NCBI RefSeq assembly: GCF_002240225.1
Contig: NZ_CP022584.1
Span: 806,001 to 870,000, forward strand
Origin: Paenibacillus physcomitrellae
GTDB taxonomy: Bacteria > Bacillota > Bacilli > Paenibacillales > Paenibacillaceae
DNA length: 64,000 nt
Direction: 5' to 3'
A program made the position numbers and the translations under genes. Position 1 is the stretch's first letter, and each line of letters opens with the position of its first letter. Positions 1-7,954 of this stretch are shown piece after piece. A model generated the notes under the pieces. It did no database searches. It worked only from the letters and a program-made list of their open reading frames with translations, and had not been told where the DNA came from.

Positions 1-6
1 ACTCGA

Positions 7-855
7 ATGTTTTATCACATCAAAGAACTCCAATTTCGGGCGAAGCCGGAGAAACCCGATCCGGTCTATGCCAGAAAGCTGCAGGAAGTGCTGGGCGGGC
101 AATACGGTGAAATGTCCGTAATGATGCAGTATCTGTTCCAGGGTTTTAACTGCCGTGCCGAGCAAAAATACCGCGATATGCTTCTGGATATCGGAACCGA
201 AGAAATCGGCCACGTCGAAATGCTGAGCACCATGATTGCCCAGCTGCTGGACGGCGCTCCCGCTGATCAGGCGGAGGAAGCGGCCAAAGATCCGATCATT
301 GCCGCAGCGCTCGGCGGGATGAATCCGCAGCATGCGATCGTAACCGGATTAGGCGCGGCGCCTACCGACAGCAACGGTTACCCTTGGAACAGTAAATATA
401 TCGTTTCGTGCGGCAACCTGCTGGCCGATTTCCGCGCCAATCTGAATGCCGAATCTCAAGGGCTTCTACAGGTAGTTCGTTTGTACGAGCAGACGACAGA
501 CCCCGGGATCCGCGACATGTTGTCCTTTATGATTGCCCGTGACATCATGCACCAGAATCAGTGGCTGGCCGCGATTGAAGAAATCGAACAGATGGACGGA
601 CCTATCGTTCCGGCTTCCTTCCCTAGAGAACGTGCGGTGGAAGAAGCTACGCGGCAGTTCCTGAACTTCTCGGAAGGCGAAGAAAGCCGTCAGGGACGCT
701 GGGCCAGCGGACCTTTGCCGGATGGCACAGGGAACTTCGAATATGTGGTCAAACCTCAGCCAGAAGGTCAGATTCCGATTCTCGGTCCTGCTCCGGACCA
801 TCAGCACAGCGCCCCTGGTGTCAAACCCTATGTAGCCAATCCAGGGAAATCATGA
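7..855 (+). CDS. Manganese catalase (CotJC/YdbD type)
   Basis: Non-haem dimanganese catalase that converts hydrogen peroxide to water and oxygen in the cytosol or spore coat. The 282-residue length fits the family. The dimanganese ligands can be followed: E35 in YGEMSVMMQY, E66 and H69 in EEIGHVE, E149 in NAESQG and H182 in DIMHQNQW, essentially the spacing known from the Lactobacillus plantarum enzyme. The gene starts at the window edge, so its ribosome binding site and promoter are outside what can be judged, and a start further upstream is possible. It converges with the zinc lipoprotein gene and shares a terminator hairpin with it. Whether it is a vegetative or a spore-coat enzyme cannot be told from the sequence. 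Confidence 0.93.
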   Translation: MFYHIKELQFRAKPEKPDPVYARKLQEVLGGQYGEMSVMMQYLFQGFNCRAEQKYRDMLLDIGTEEIGHVEMLSTMIAQLLDGAPADQAEEAAKDPIIAAALGGMNPQHAIVTGLGAAPTDSNGYPWNSKYIVSCGNLLADFRANLNAESQGLLQVVRLYEQTTDPGIRDMLSFMIARDIMHQNQWLAAIEEIEQMDGPIVPASFPRERAVEEATRQFLNFSEGEESRQGRWASGPLPDGTGNFEYVVKPQPEGQIPILGPAPDHQHSAPGVKPYVANPGKS

Positions 856-895
856 ATCCGCACAATAAACTTAAATAATTAACCGCATTAAAATA

Positions 896-925
896 AAGAG
901 AGACGCTGCTTTCGGCGTCTCTCTT
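896..925. terminator. Bidirectional terminator between catalase and znuA
   Basis: Perfect 11-bp stem (896-906 with 915-925) and an 8-nt loop. The A-rich 5' flank gives a good U-tract for the minus-strand transcript and the T/C-rich 3' flank a weaker one for the plus strand, so it can end both converging genes. Confidence 0.85.
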
Positions 926-962
926 CTTAGTCTTTCTGAAAGAAAACTTAATGTAAAGCAAT

Positions 963-1979
963 CTATTCGTTAAGCGCCGTCTTCAAAGCTTCCAGATTCT
1001 GACGCATAATGCCGATATAGTCCAAACCGTTAGCTTGATCTTCGGCGGTCAAACCTTCAATCGGATTCAGAACAGCCGATTTCGCTCCGATCTCCTTGGA
1101 GATCGTATCCGCAACACTGGAAGACACCAAAGTCTCAAAGAAAATCGTCTTCACATTATGTTCTTTGGCGAAGTCTACAATTTCCGCCATTTTGGCAGCG
1201 GACGGCTCCTGTTCCGGAGACAATCCGGCAATCGGCACTTGAGTCAGGCCATATTCCTTGGCGAGGTATCCAAAGGCAGCATGCTGGGTAATGAAATCTT
1301 TCCGTTTGACGTCTTTCAGACCGTCTTTAAAGTCCTGATCGAGCTGCTGCAATTGAGCCACATAAGCGTCTGCGTTCGCTTTGTAAGTATCGGCATGATT
1401 CGGATCAACCTGAGCCAGTCCCTGCTCGATATTCCCTACTTCCTTAATGGCGAGTGCCGGAGACAGCCAGACGTGCGGATCCAGTCCGCCGTGGTCATGC
1501 TCTTCTTCCTGCCCTTCATCATGTCCCTCTTCTTCCTCTTCTTCCACAAAGCCGTCCATAATGTCTAGACCTTTGCTCGCTTCAATCGTTGTCAAATTGC
1601 CGCCTGTAGCACTGGAGGTCACCTGATCCACCCAGCCTTCCAATCCGGCACCGTTATAGATCAGAACATCAGCATCTGTAATTTCCGCCAGGTCTTTGGC
1701 TGTCGGCTCCCAATCATGAGGTTCGACATCCGGCGGAATCAGGCTCTCCACATCGGCCAGATCGCCGGCCACATGACGGGTAAATTCATACATCGGATAG
1801 AAGCTTGTCTTGATTTGAAGCTTTTCGGTTGAAGCGGAAGTCGACGTTTCCGGCTGACCGGATGCAGAAGGCGTGCCCCCATTATTAGCAGACTGGTTAT
1901 TGTTATTAGAGCTGCAGCCTGCTGCCAGCAGCACCACAGACAAAGATAAAGCAGCAAGCACGTGTTTCGGTGATTTCAT
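963..1979 (-). CDS. znuA: Zinc ABC transporter substrate-binding lipoprotein (ZnuA/AdcA type)
   Basis: Extracytoplasmic zinc-binding lipoprotein that feeds a ZnuBC importer. The signal peptide ends in the lipobox LAAGC (Cys22). The cluster A-I fold is indicated by the metal-site histidines in EPHDWEP, LDPHVWLSP and QHAAFGYL. An acidic, His-rich loop of EEEEEEGHDEG type, followed by EHDHGG, lies just before the second ligand, as in zinc-specific members. Length 338 is normal. Two Zur-box-like palindromes lie 50-100 bp upstream, so repression by zinc-loaded Zur is likely. The membrane and ATPase subunits are not in the window. The neighbouring COG0523 GTPase gene carries its own Zur box, which supports a zinc rather than manganese role. 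Confidence 0.93.
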   Translation of the reverse strand: MKSPKHVLAALSLSVVLLAAGCSSNNNNQSANNGGTPSASGQPETSTSASTEKLQIKTSFYPMYEFTRHVAGDLADVESLIPPDVEPHDWEPTAKDLAEITDADVLIYNGAGLEGWVDQVTSSATGGNLTTIEASKGLDIMDGFVEEEEEEGHDEGQEEEHDHGGLDPHVWLSPALAIKEVGNIEQGLAQVDPNHADTYKANADAYVAQLQQLDQDFKDGLKDVKRKDFITQHAAFGYLAKEYGLTQVPIAGLSPEQEPSAAKMAEIVDFAKEHNVKTIFFETLVSSSVADTISKEIGAKSAVLNPIEGLTAEDQANGLDYIGIMRQNLEALKTALNE

Positions 1980-2028
1980 AAATCGATTACCCCTTTTTTA
2001 TAAATACTTTTTATGTAGCTCTATATAA

Positions 2029-2043
2029 ACGTAAACATTACGA
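2029..2043. promoter_or_regulatory. Zur box, distal or proximal copy upstream of znuA
   Basis: ACGTAAACATTACGA matches the Bacillus Zur consensus TCGTAATnATTACGA at 13 of 15 positions, counting the free central base. It lies 50 bp upstream of the znuA start. Confidence 0.6.
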
Positions 2044-2062
2044 TTAATCCTTTCACATAATA

Positions 2063-2077
2063 TCGTAATAGTTACGA
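2063..2077. promoter_or_regulatory. Zur box upstream of znuA
   Basis: TCGTAATAGTTACGA differs from the Zur consensus TCGTAATnATTACGA at a single position. It is 84 bp upstream of znuA and 20 bp beyond the other box, so two Zur dimers could bind side by side. Confidence 0.8.
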
Positions 2078-2136
2078 TTTGTAAACCCTATTAATTGAAT
2101 TTCAAAGAGTTTGGAAATTTTTTTGAAAGAAATCGT

Positions 2137-3330
2137 TCAAAATTTCGGCAGCGGATCGGCCAGCCGGGTCCAGTCTCCTGTCATTTCTTCCGGCGTTAAC
2201 AGCGTTTGATCAAGACCGTGAATGATCTCCTCCCGGTTCATATCCACACCGATAAAGACCAGCTTGGTGACGCGGTCCCCATATTGCGCATCCCAATCCG
2301 GAGAACGATCCTCTTCCATGATCCCATAGAGCTCCTTCTCCTCCTGGGTAAGCGCGGACATCCACAACCCTGCGCTTGACAGCTGTTTGGAGCTGCCCGC
2401 CTGGCTGAAGGAAACCGCCGTCCGGTTGCGGGTCGCCAGCCAAAGCAATCCTTTGCAGCGCACGACCTCCTGCGGCCATCGGGACACCCATTTCATGAAA
2501 CGCTCCGGATGAAACGGAATTTTCCGTTTGTAGACAAAGGAATGAATGCCGTACTCTTCGGTTTCCGACGTATGCTCTTCCTTCATCAGCTCTTTGATCC
2601 AGCCTGCGGACTGACTGGCTTTCTCAAAATCAAACAAACCGGTATCCATGATCTCCTTGGGATGGATTTGTCCATGAACCGTCCTTACGATCTTCGCCCC
2701 CGGCTGAATGCCGCGCAGCACCTGCTCCAGATGCTCTAGTTCCGCCTCCTCTAGCAGATCGCATTTATTGATCACCAGCACGTCACAGAACTCTACTTGT
2801 TCAATCAGCAGATTTACAATTCGGCGGTCATCCTCTTCCCCGGCTTCCTGCCCCCGGTCCTGAAGGGTTTCCCGAGAGTGATAGTCCTTGAGAAATTCCG
2901 GCGCGTTGACGACCGTCACCATCGTATCGAGGCGAGTTAAGCCGGTGAGATCAATGTCGTTCTCCTCATCCACATAACTGAAGGTCTGGGCAACCGGCAC
3001 TGGTTCGCCGATCCCGGTTGATTCGATCAGGATGTAATCGTATTTTCCCTCAAGAGCGAGACGCTCTACCTCTTTCAGCAGATCCTCCCGCAGGGTGCAG
3101 CAGATGCAGCCGTTGGACATTTCCACCAGCTTTTCGTCAATACGCGATACCCCGCCGCCTTCGCGGACCAAATCGGCATCAATGTTGATCTCACTCATGT
3201 CATTCACAATGACGGCGACCTTCCAGCCCTCACGGTTGTTCAGTACATGATTCAGTATGGTCGTTTTGCCTGCTCCTAAATAACCACTTAATACGGTAAC
3301 TGGAATTTTTATCTCCATTTGCTTCGTCAT
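2137..3330 (-). CDS. yciC: COG0523 GTPase, zinc metallochaperone (YciC/ZagA type)
   Basis: G3E-family GTPase thought to deliver zinc to client enzymes during zinc starvation. The P-loop is GYLGAGKTT (residues 16-24). The metal-binding CxCC motif is C75-I-C77-C78. A Walker B/switch region follows ([11 protein letters not shown]), then NKCD for guanine recognition near residue 188, and a CobW C-terminal domain covers roughly the last 120 residues. The 397-residue length matches YciC. The ATG is preceded by AGGAGG at 9 nt. A Zur box 36 bp upstream of the start implies induction when zinc is low. A cobalamin (CobW) role is possible by homology, but the Zur site and znuA neighbour favour zinc. Confidence 0.88.
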   Translation of the reverse strand: MTKQMEIKIPVTVLSGYLGAGKTTILNHVLNNREGWKVAVIVNDMSEINIDADLVREGGGVSRIDEKLVEMSNGCICCTLREDLLKEVERLALEGKYDYILIESTGIGEPVPVAQTFSYVDEENDIDLTGLTRLDTMVTVVNAPEFLKDYHSRETLQDRGQEAGEEDDRRIVNLLIEQVEFCDVLVINKCDLLEEAELEHLEQVLRGIQPGAKIVRTVHGQIHPKEIMDTGLFDFEKASQSAGWIKELMKEEHTSETEEYGIHSFVYKRKIPFHPERFMKWVSRWPQEVVRCKGLLWLATRNRTAVSFSQAGSSKQLSSAGLWMSALTQEEKELYGIMEEDRSPDWDAQYGDRVTKLVFIGVDMNREEIIHGLDQTLLTPEEMTGDWTRLADPLPKF

Positions 3331-3365
3331 CCTATTCGTCCTCCTGTTCTGATTCGCGATATTAA

Positions 3366-3380
3366 TCGTAATAATTACTA
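3366..3380. promoter_or_regulatory. Zur box upstream of the COG0523 GTPase
   Basis: TCGTAATAATTACTA matches the consensus TCGTAATnATTACGA at 14 of 15 positions. It sits 36-50 bp upstream of the GTPase start codon. The stretch from here to 3559 holds no gene that I can recognise. Confidence 0.8.
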
Positions 3381-3559
3381 TTAAAATGAATTGTACTGGG
3401 CTTAGCCCTCTGAGTCAATCGATTAACAGAAAATAACCATTTACATGCTAACTGCCTGCCGGAGGAAGATGTGCCCAGATCCAGATGGACAAGGGAGAAT
3501 AAGCAGGTCGATCCCTGCTGTATTCGTAACAGGGCTGTTTATGTCCCTATATACAAAAA

Positions 3560-3598
3560 AATGCCCGGGATGCGTTCAAACGCATGGACCCGGGCATT
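3560..3598 (-). terminator. Terminator of the short-chain dehydrogenase gene
   Basis: A 10-bp stem AATGCCCGGG (3560-3569) pairs with 3589-3598, with an inner TGCG/CGCA extension. On the minus strand it is followed by a run of seven U (plus-strand A run before 3560). It lies 30 bp past the dehydrogenase stop. Confidence 0.85.
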
Positions 3599-3628
3599 AC
3601 ATCTTTTTATGAGTGAAAAGCCATTAGA

Positions 3629-4360
3629 TTAGCCGTTCAATTGATTGAAAATTTGCTCGCGTTCTGCAGGTGTAGCCTCCGTAGTCAACTGAGACCAGCC
3701 ATAGGTCACCTGCTGTTTGCCTTCAGCAAACCCTTTGAAAAGAGCGTCTATAAACTCATCTACCGCAACCCCAGCTGTGTTGGATCCTGGTACGCCAAGA
3801 TCCGTATTCGTGAGTGGAGGACAGATTTCGATCACCTGTACGCCATGTTTCTCCAATTGCTTGCGGAGGCTCAGCGTGAAGGAGTAGATGGCGGCTTTAG
3901 TCGCCGAATAGATAGGCGTTACGGCCAGCGGTACATGGGACAGGCCTGAAGTAATGTTCATGATCGCCGCATTGTCCTTACCTTTAAAATATTCAGCAAA
4001 CAGCATCGACAAATGAATCGGCGCTTCCACATTGGTTGCAATCTCAGCGGCCGTATCTTTCCAAGGCTCGTTCACCGGAAGGTCCAGATAGCGCATCACA
4101 CCGGCGTTATTAATCAGAACATTGACGTTCGGATGATCCTTGGTCACTTGTTCGAAGAGCTTTATGCGTCCTTCTTCTTCCGAAACGTCAAACTGATAAG
4201 TATGAAGCTGCGGATTTTGGGCTTTCGCTTCTTCCAGTCTGTCCGCTCTTCTGCCGCAAATGATGACGCTGCTGCCTGCTTCTATAAATCTTTCGGCCAT
4301 CGCCAGTCCAATACCGGTCGCGCCCCCTGTAATAAGAATCGTGTTCGCATCTAATTTCAT
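3629..4360 (-). CDS. Short-chain dehydrogenase/reductase (DltE/YdfG-like)
   Basis: Classical SDR oxidoreductase using NAD(P)H; the substrate is unknown. The Rossmann motif is TGGATGIG near the N-terminus, followed by NNAGV and the catalytic YSATKAA with an upstream Ser in the ITSGLSH segment. The length of 243 residues is typical. The start chosen (MKLDANT) sits 7 nt after AAAGGAG; an ATG two codons earlier is only 1 nt from that site and is less likely. The gene is divergent from an MmyB-type regulator, a common pairing in Paenibacillus and Bacillus in which the regulator controls the dehydrogenase. A 14-bp palindrome lies in the shared upstream region. Confidence 0.85.
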   Translation of the reverse strand: MKLDANTILITGGATGIGLAMAERFIEAGSSVIICGRRADRLEEAKAQNPQLHTYQFDVSEEEGRIKLFEQVTKDHPNVNVLINNAGVMRYLDLPVNEPWKDTAAEIATNVEAPIHLSMLFAEYFKGKDNAAIMNITSGLSHVPLAVTPIYSATKAAIYSFTLSLRKQLEKHGVQVIEICPPLTNTDLGVPGSNTAGVAVDEFIDALFKGFAEGKQQVTYGWSQLTTEATPAEREQIFNQLNG

Positions 4361-4403
4361 GTTCATGCTCCTTTGGATAAATTGATTTCGTCGGGGTCTT
4401 CCC

Positions 4404-4417
4404 ATAAACTAGTTTAT
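4404..4417. promoter_or_regulatory. Candidate operator in the SDR/regulator divergent promoter
   Basis: ATAAACTAGTTTAT is a perfect 14-bp palindrome, 44 bp upstream of the dehydrogenase start and 85 bp upstream of the regulator start. Its position fits binding by the adjacent HTH protein; that assignment is inference. Confidence 0.5.
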
Positions 4418-4501
4418 ATAGGATTGAACAGGCCAAGAAGGTGGATGGTTATACTGGTATTGCCACTCCCCCCTTTAGCGACAGGCAGGAGGACTTATAA
4501 C

Positions 4502-5350
4502 TTGGAAAATAAAGAGAGCAACCGAAATTGGGAGCTGGCCCATTTCCTCCGCAGCCGGCGGGAACGAATTACACCTGGGCAAGCCGGGCTTCCGGAAGGC
4601 GGACGCAGACGTACACCGGGCCTTAGACGCGGAGAAGTCGCCAGTCTAGCCGGCGTCAGTCTGGAATGGTACACCTTTCTGGAGCAGGGACGGCCGATCC
4701 ATGTGTCTACAGAGGTGCTGGAAAGCTTGGCCATTGCTCTCCAATTGGATGATAAAGAACGAAAACATATGTTTCTGCTCGCACATCGTCAGCCGCCGCC
4801 GGTGAAGCAAATCCCGCAAAGCAAAGTCAGCCCCGTGCTGCAGCGCTTTCTGGATGGGCTCGAAACCAGCCCCGCCTGCGTGATGGACGCCAGAATGAAC
4901 ATCGTAGCCTGGAATGCTGCTATGTATATTTTGTATGAAGGATTAGATCAATTCTCAGAAAGAGAACGGAATCTGTTATGGTCGACTTTTATTTCTCAGG
5001 ATTTCCGGCAGATGAAGCAGGAGCAATGGGAGGATCATGCGCGGCGTACGGTAGCCCAATTCCGGACCGAATATGCCCGCCATGTGGATGATCCGTGGTG
5101 GCGCGAGCAGGTGGCGGCTTTGTCCGAGGCAAGCGAAGAATTCAGACGTTATTGGGAACTTCATGATGTATTGGAATATTCCTATGCTCATAAAATCATG
5201 CATCACCCGCTGCTTGGCGAGCTGGCTTTTGATTACGTCACATTCCAGCCATCCGATGCTCCGGATCTGCAAGTCTCCATTCACATTCCGCTGGAGGATG
5301 GAACGACGGAAGAGAAAATCAAACAATTTCTGAAGGAAAGACGCTCCTGA
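4502..5350 (+). CDS. XRE-family transcriptional regulator with MmyB-like ligand domain
   Basis: DNA-binding regulator. The N-terminal HTH (about residues 8-70) carries the family hallmark RRTPGLRRGEVASLAGVS, followed by WYTFLEQGR. The MmyB-like ligand-binding domain follows (about residues 110-270: VMDARMNIVAWNAAM, then PWWREQVAALSEASEEF and the HHPLLGELAFDY stretch). The start is TTG at 4502, 9 nt after AGGAGG. A longer in-frame ORF begins at 4373 but lacks a ribosome site and would overlap the divergent promoter. The product is 282 residues. The stop codon lies inside the loop of the gene's own terminator palindrome, where an IS has inserted just downstream; the reading frame itself is intact. 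Confidence 0.87.
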   Translation: MENKESNRNWELAHFLRSRRERITPGQAGLPEGGRRRTPGLRRGEVASLAGVSLEWYTFLEQGRPIHVSTEVLESLAIALQLDDKERKHMFLLAHRQPPPVKQIPQSKVSPVLQRFLDGLETSPACVMDARMNIVAWNAAMYILYEGLDQFSERERNLLWSTFISQDFRQMKQEQWEDHARRTVAQFRTEYARHVDDPWWREQVAALSEASEEFRRYWELHDVLEYSYAHKIMHHPLLGELAFDYVTFQPSDAPDLQVSIHIPLEDGTTEEKIKQFLKERRS

Positions 5351-5359
5351 GGAGCGTCT
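5339..5359 (+). terminator. Terminator palindrome of the regulator, left copy of IS target duplication
   Basis: A 21-nt perfect palindrome with two 10-nt arms (AGACGCTCCT and AGGAGCGTCT) around a central G. The regulator's TGA stop (5348-5350) is within it. The same 21 nt occur again at 6920-6940, directly after the right end of the IS, so this is the target site duplication. Confidence 0.85.
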
Positions 5360-5361
5360 CA

Positions 5362-5386
5362 GGCTGTCGAGAAAGTCTCGACAGCC
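5362..5386 (+). terminator. Left-end hairpin of the IS
   Basis: The 11-nt arm GGCTGTCGAGA pairs perfectly with 5376-5386 across a 3-nt loop and is followed by a T-rich tract (TTCTTTAT). It overlaps the left inverted repeat and could block read-in from the regulator gene. Confidence 0.65.
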
Positions 5387-5471
5387 TTCTTTATGTGTAT
5401 TTATTTTAAGACGACACCGCGTTAATGTTGTATAATATAGATAACTACTCATGAACGGAAGGTGTTTTGGA

Positions 5472-6833
5472 ATGCTGAGATCTAACCGGGAAAAACAACA
5501 AAGCTATGAATTCGTATCGATCGAGGAGTTGGTTCCGCAGGATCATTTGCTTCGGAAAGTGGATAAATATATCAACTTCTCCTTTATTGAGGACAAGGTT
5601 CGTCCTCTGTATTCCGCAGATAATGGGCGGCCGGCCATCGATCCGGTTGTTCTATTTAAGATGATTTTTCTCGGTTATTTTTAACGGCATTCGCTCGGAA
5701 CGCCAGTTGGAGCACGAGATTCAAACCAATATCGCTTACCGCTGGTTTTTAGGTCTGGGTCTAACCGACAAAGTCCCAGATCACTCCACCATTAGCTGGA
5801 ATCGGCGGACTCGGTTTAAGGATACCGGCATTTTTCAGGAGATTTTTGACGAGATCGTCCTTCAAGCCATTTCGCACAAAATGGTGGGCGGACGTGTGCT
5901 CATTACGGATTCGACTCACGTAAAAGCCAATGCCAACAAGCACCACTATACCAAGCAGGAAGTCCTGCAAAACACGAAAGACTACATAGACGAACTCAAT
6001 GAGGCTGTGGCGGAGGACCGCAAAGCGCACGGAAAAAAGCTCTAAAAGCACGAGAGGAAGTAAATGAAACCAAAGAAATAAAAGTGAGCACCACCGACCC
6101 GGATAGCGGCTATATGATTCGTGACGGCAAGCCGGAAGGGTTCTTTTATCTCGATCACCGGACGGTGGATCTGAAATACAATCTCATTACCGATGTCCAT
6201 GTCACGCCGGGAAATGTCCATGATTCGGTTCCGTATTTGTCTCGATTAGACCGTCAAAGAGAACGCTTTGGATTTAAGGTTGAAGCTGTAGCCCTGGATT
6301 CGGGTTATTTAACAACGCCGATTTGCCGAGGTTTACAGAAGCGAAAGATTTTCGCCGTTATTGCTCACCGAAGATTTCACCCAAAGCAGGGTTTGTTTGC
6401 CAAGTGGAAGTTTACCTACGAAGCTGAAAGTGATTCCTACAACTGCCCAGAAAAACACCAACTGACCTACCGAACAACCGACCGGAAGGGTTACCGGCAG
6501 TATGCGTCAGATCCGGCGCATTGCAGGACTTGTCCGATGCTTGCCGGATGCAATCATTCCAGGAACCACCGGAAGGTACTGACTCGGTATGTCTGGGAAG
6601 ACTGCAAAGATGAAGTCCGAAACAACCGGCTAAGCCGAGATGGCAAGCAGCTATACCGAAAACGAAAAGAAACGATTGAGCGAAGCTTCGCGGATGCTAA
6701 AGAGCTCCATGGGTTTCGCTATTGCCGTTTGCGCGGACTCTCAAACGTCACAGAACAGGCGTTGATGACGGCCGCCGTGCAGAACATGAAGAAGATAGCG
6801 ATCCACCTGGATCGCCTGGAAAAGAGGGGGTAA
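5472..6833 (+). pseudogene. IS1182-family transposase, frame broken twice
   Basis: DDE transposase of about 450 residues when the frames are joined. The DUF772-like N-terminal part includes FVSIEELVPQDHLLRKVDKY. Candidate catalytic residues are Asp in LITDSTHVKA, Asp in VALDSGYLT and Glu in ETIERSFADAKE, with Cys-rich CRTCPMLAGC between the last two. The start at 5472 has GGAAGGTG 7 nt upstream. The first break is a run of five T at 5678-5682 (a +1 shift is needed after GYF to continue with NGIRSE). The second is at GGAAAAAAG near 6030-6040 (a -1 shift is needed to continue KKALKAREEV). The second break is a canonical A AAA AAG slippery site, but the first has no known recoding signal, so the copy is probably inactive. 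Sequencing error in homopolymers is also possible. Confidence 0.8.
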
Positions 6834-6846
6834 CCCCCTCTTTTTT
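6824..6846 (+). terminator. Terminator of the IS transposase
   Basis: GAGGGGG (6824-6830) pairs with CCCCCTC (6834-6840) across a 3-nt loop that holds the end of the stop codon, followed by six T. Confidence 0.85.
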
Positions 6847-6876
6847 GGGTTTTCATGCAACTACGAATGAAAAAAA

Positions 6877-6910
6877 GAGAAACCCAACGTCTCAAAGACG
6901 TGGGTTTCTC
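6877..6910 (-). terminator. Right-end hairpin of the IS
   Basis: A stem of GAGAAACCCA with 6901-6910, continued by CGTCT/AGACG after one bulged A. On the minus strand it is followed by six T, so it can stop transcription entering from the right. Confidence 0.7.
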
Positions 6911-6919
6911 GACACTCTG

Positions 6920-6940
6920 AGACGCTCCTGAGGAGCGTCT
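6920..6940 (+). repeat. Right copy of the 21-bp target duplication (terminator palindrome)
   Basis: Identical to 5339-5359. It is followed by the T-rich stretch around 6951-6956, which would have completed the regulator's original terminator before the IS arrived. Confidence 0.85.
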
Positions 6941-7006
6941 TCTTCTCACCTTTTTTGCCTCGTTATCATTAAATCTGGCGAATCTGGCAGGAACCTGACT
7001 CCCTTT

Positions 7007-7771
7007 CTATTTGCCGGCTGCAATCGTAAATTCCCATGGGATGTTTTCGTTGTTCCAGCCGCGATGCTCATCAAATTTCATTAACTTGAAACCGGCGTCA
7101 ATTACGGAATTGATAATTTCGCTTAAAGTATAAGATCTAATCGAAACGTCAGGAAAGTCTTGTTGTTCCTGTTCATTGAAATAGTGTTTATAGGCTACAT
7201 CCCCACTATGTAATTCAGGGTCAAAGCAGCCTTGCTGAATTTGATACTGGATTTTAGCGTCAGGACCCGTAACGAGACATCTTCTCAGGGGATGAAAATC
7301 ACTGAGCACCAACACCCCATTATCTTTCAGCAATAAAAAAAGAATAGACATGAATCTATAAATATCATGGAAATAATGCAATATTCCGCCTTCCAGGTAA
7401 AGCATGTCAAAATCCCCCGCGTACTTCTCCAGGTCTATATCATATATATCCGTTACAACATAATTTATAGAGACATGGGCGGCACACGCCAATTCCAGGG
7501 CGTACCTTTTATTTTCCTCTGAGATATCGAATACGGTTACCTCTGCGCCTAACACGGCTAATGGAACGGCTTTTCTTCCATTTGAACCACAAAGATTAGC
7601 GATCTTTTTGCCTGCAATATCTTCAAAATAAGTTTTGTGTTTTTTTAGCTTGGCCATGGGACTCTCTAATATTTGTTTGGCCTTATCCTCAGGTGAACCA
7701 TCGCGCCTGTTCCAAAATTCATAGGCCCGATGTTCCCAGGCCATTTTATTTTTGGCACTTTGTTCATTCAT
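7007..7771 (-). CDS. Class I SAM-dependent methyltransferase
   Basis: Probable small-molecule methyltransferase of 254 residues. Motif I reads as a variant (IANLCGSNGRKAVPLAVLG), followed by the acidic post-I loop VTVFDIS and a motif at DFDMLYLEGGILHYFHDI. The substrate cannot be deduced. The start chosen (MNEQSAKN) is preceded by GGGGAGG at about 9 nt; the in-frame extension upstream has no comparable ribosome site. The gene is divergent from the germination operon and is flanked on the other side by the IS duplication, so it stands alone. AT content is somewhat higher than in its neighbours. Confidence 0.78.
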   Translation of the reverse strand: MNEQSAKNKMAWEHRAYEFWNRRDGSPEDKAKQILESPMAKLKKHKTYFEDIAGKKIANLCGSNGRKAVPLAVLGAEVTVFDISEENKRYALELACAAHVSINYVVTDIYDIDLEKYAGDFDMLYLEGGILHYFHDIYRFMSILFLLLKDNGVLVLSDFHPLRRCLVTGPDAKIQYQIQQGCFDPELHSGDVAYKHYFNEQEQQDFPDVSIRSYTLSEIINSVIDAGFKLMKFDEHRGWNNENIPWEFTIAAGK

Positions 7772-7954
7772 ATTAGTACAGCCTCCCCTACTCATAATCA
7801 TCCTAAAACGAAATCCAGGATACCATTTATCGGAACATCTGGCCATATCCTTTCAGCTTTTATTTCCAGTTGGCCTTCCCCGGATCCTTTTCTCATTGGA
7901 AGCGCATAATATTCAACCCTTTGATCCAACTTAAGTAAAATACAAAACCAAGAA

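Larger units (their letters stand above)
5360..6919 (+). mobile_element. IS1182-family insertion sequence, 1560 bp
   Basis: The element lies exactly between two 21-bp direct repeats (5339-5359 and 6920-6940). Its terminal inverted repeats are CAGGCTGTCGAGAAA (5360-5374) and, read on the minus strand, CAGAGTGTCGAGAAA (6905-6919), 13 of 15 identical. It carries one transposase gene that resembles IS1182 DDE transposases. Each end has a hairpin that would stop transcription coming in from outside (5362-5386 on the plus strand, 6877-6910 on the minus strand). Insertion did not cut the neighbouring regulator gene and left a complete terminator on the right. Confidence 0.88.

Noticed and set aside
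3419-3559. Cobalamin-like leader ahead of the COG0523 GTPase
   Set aside because: The conserved riboswitch elements are missing, and the stretch lies on the far side of the Zur box.
5761-6051. Antisense ORF inside the IS
   Set aside because: Lies opposite the transposase frame, no family resemblance.
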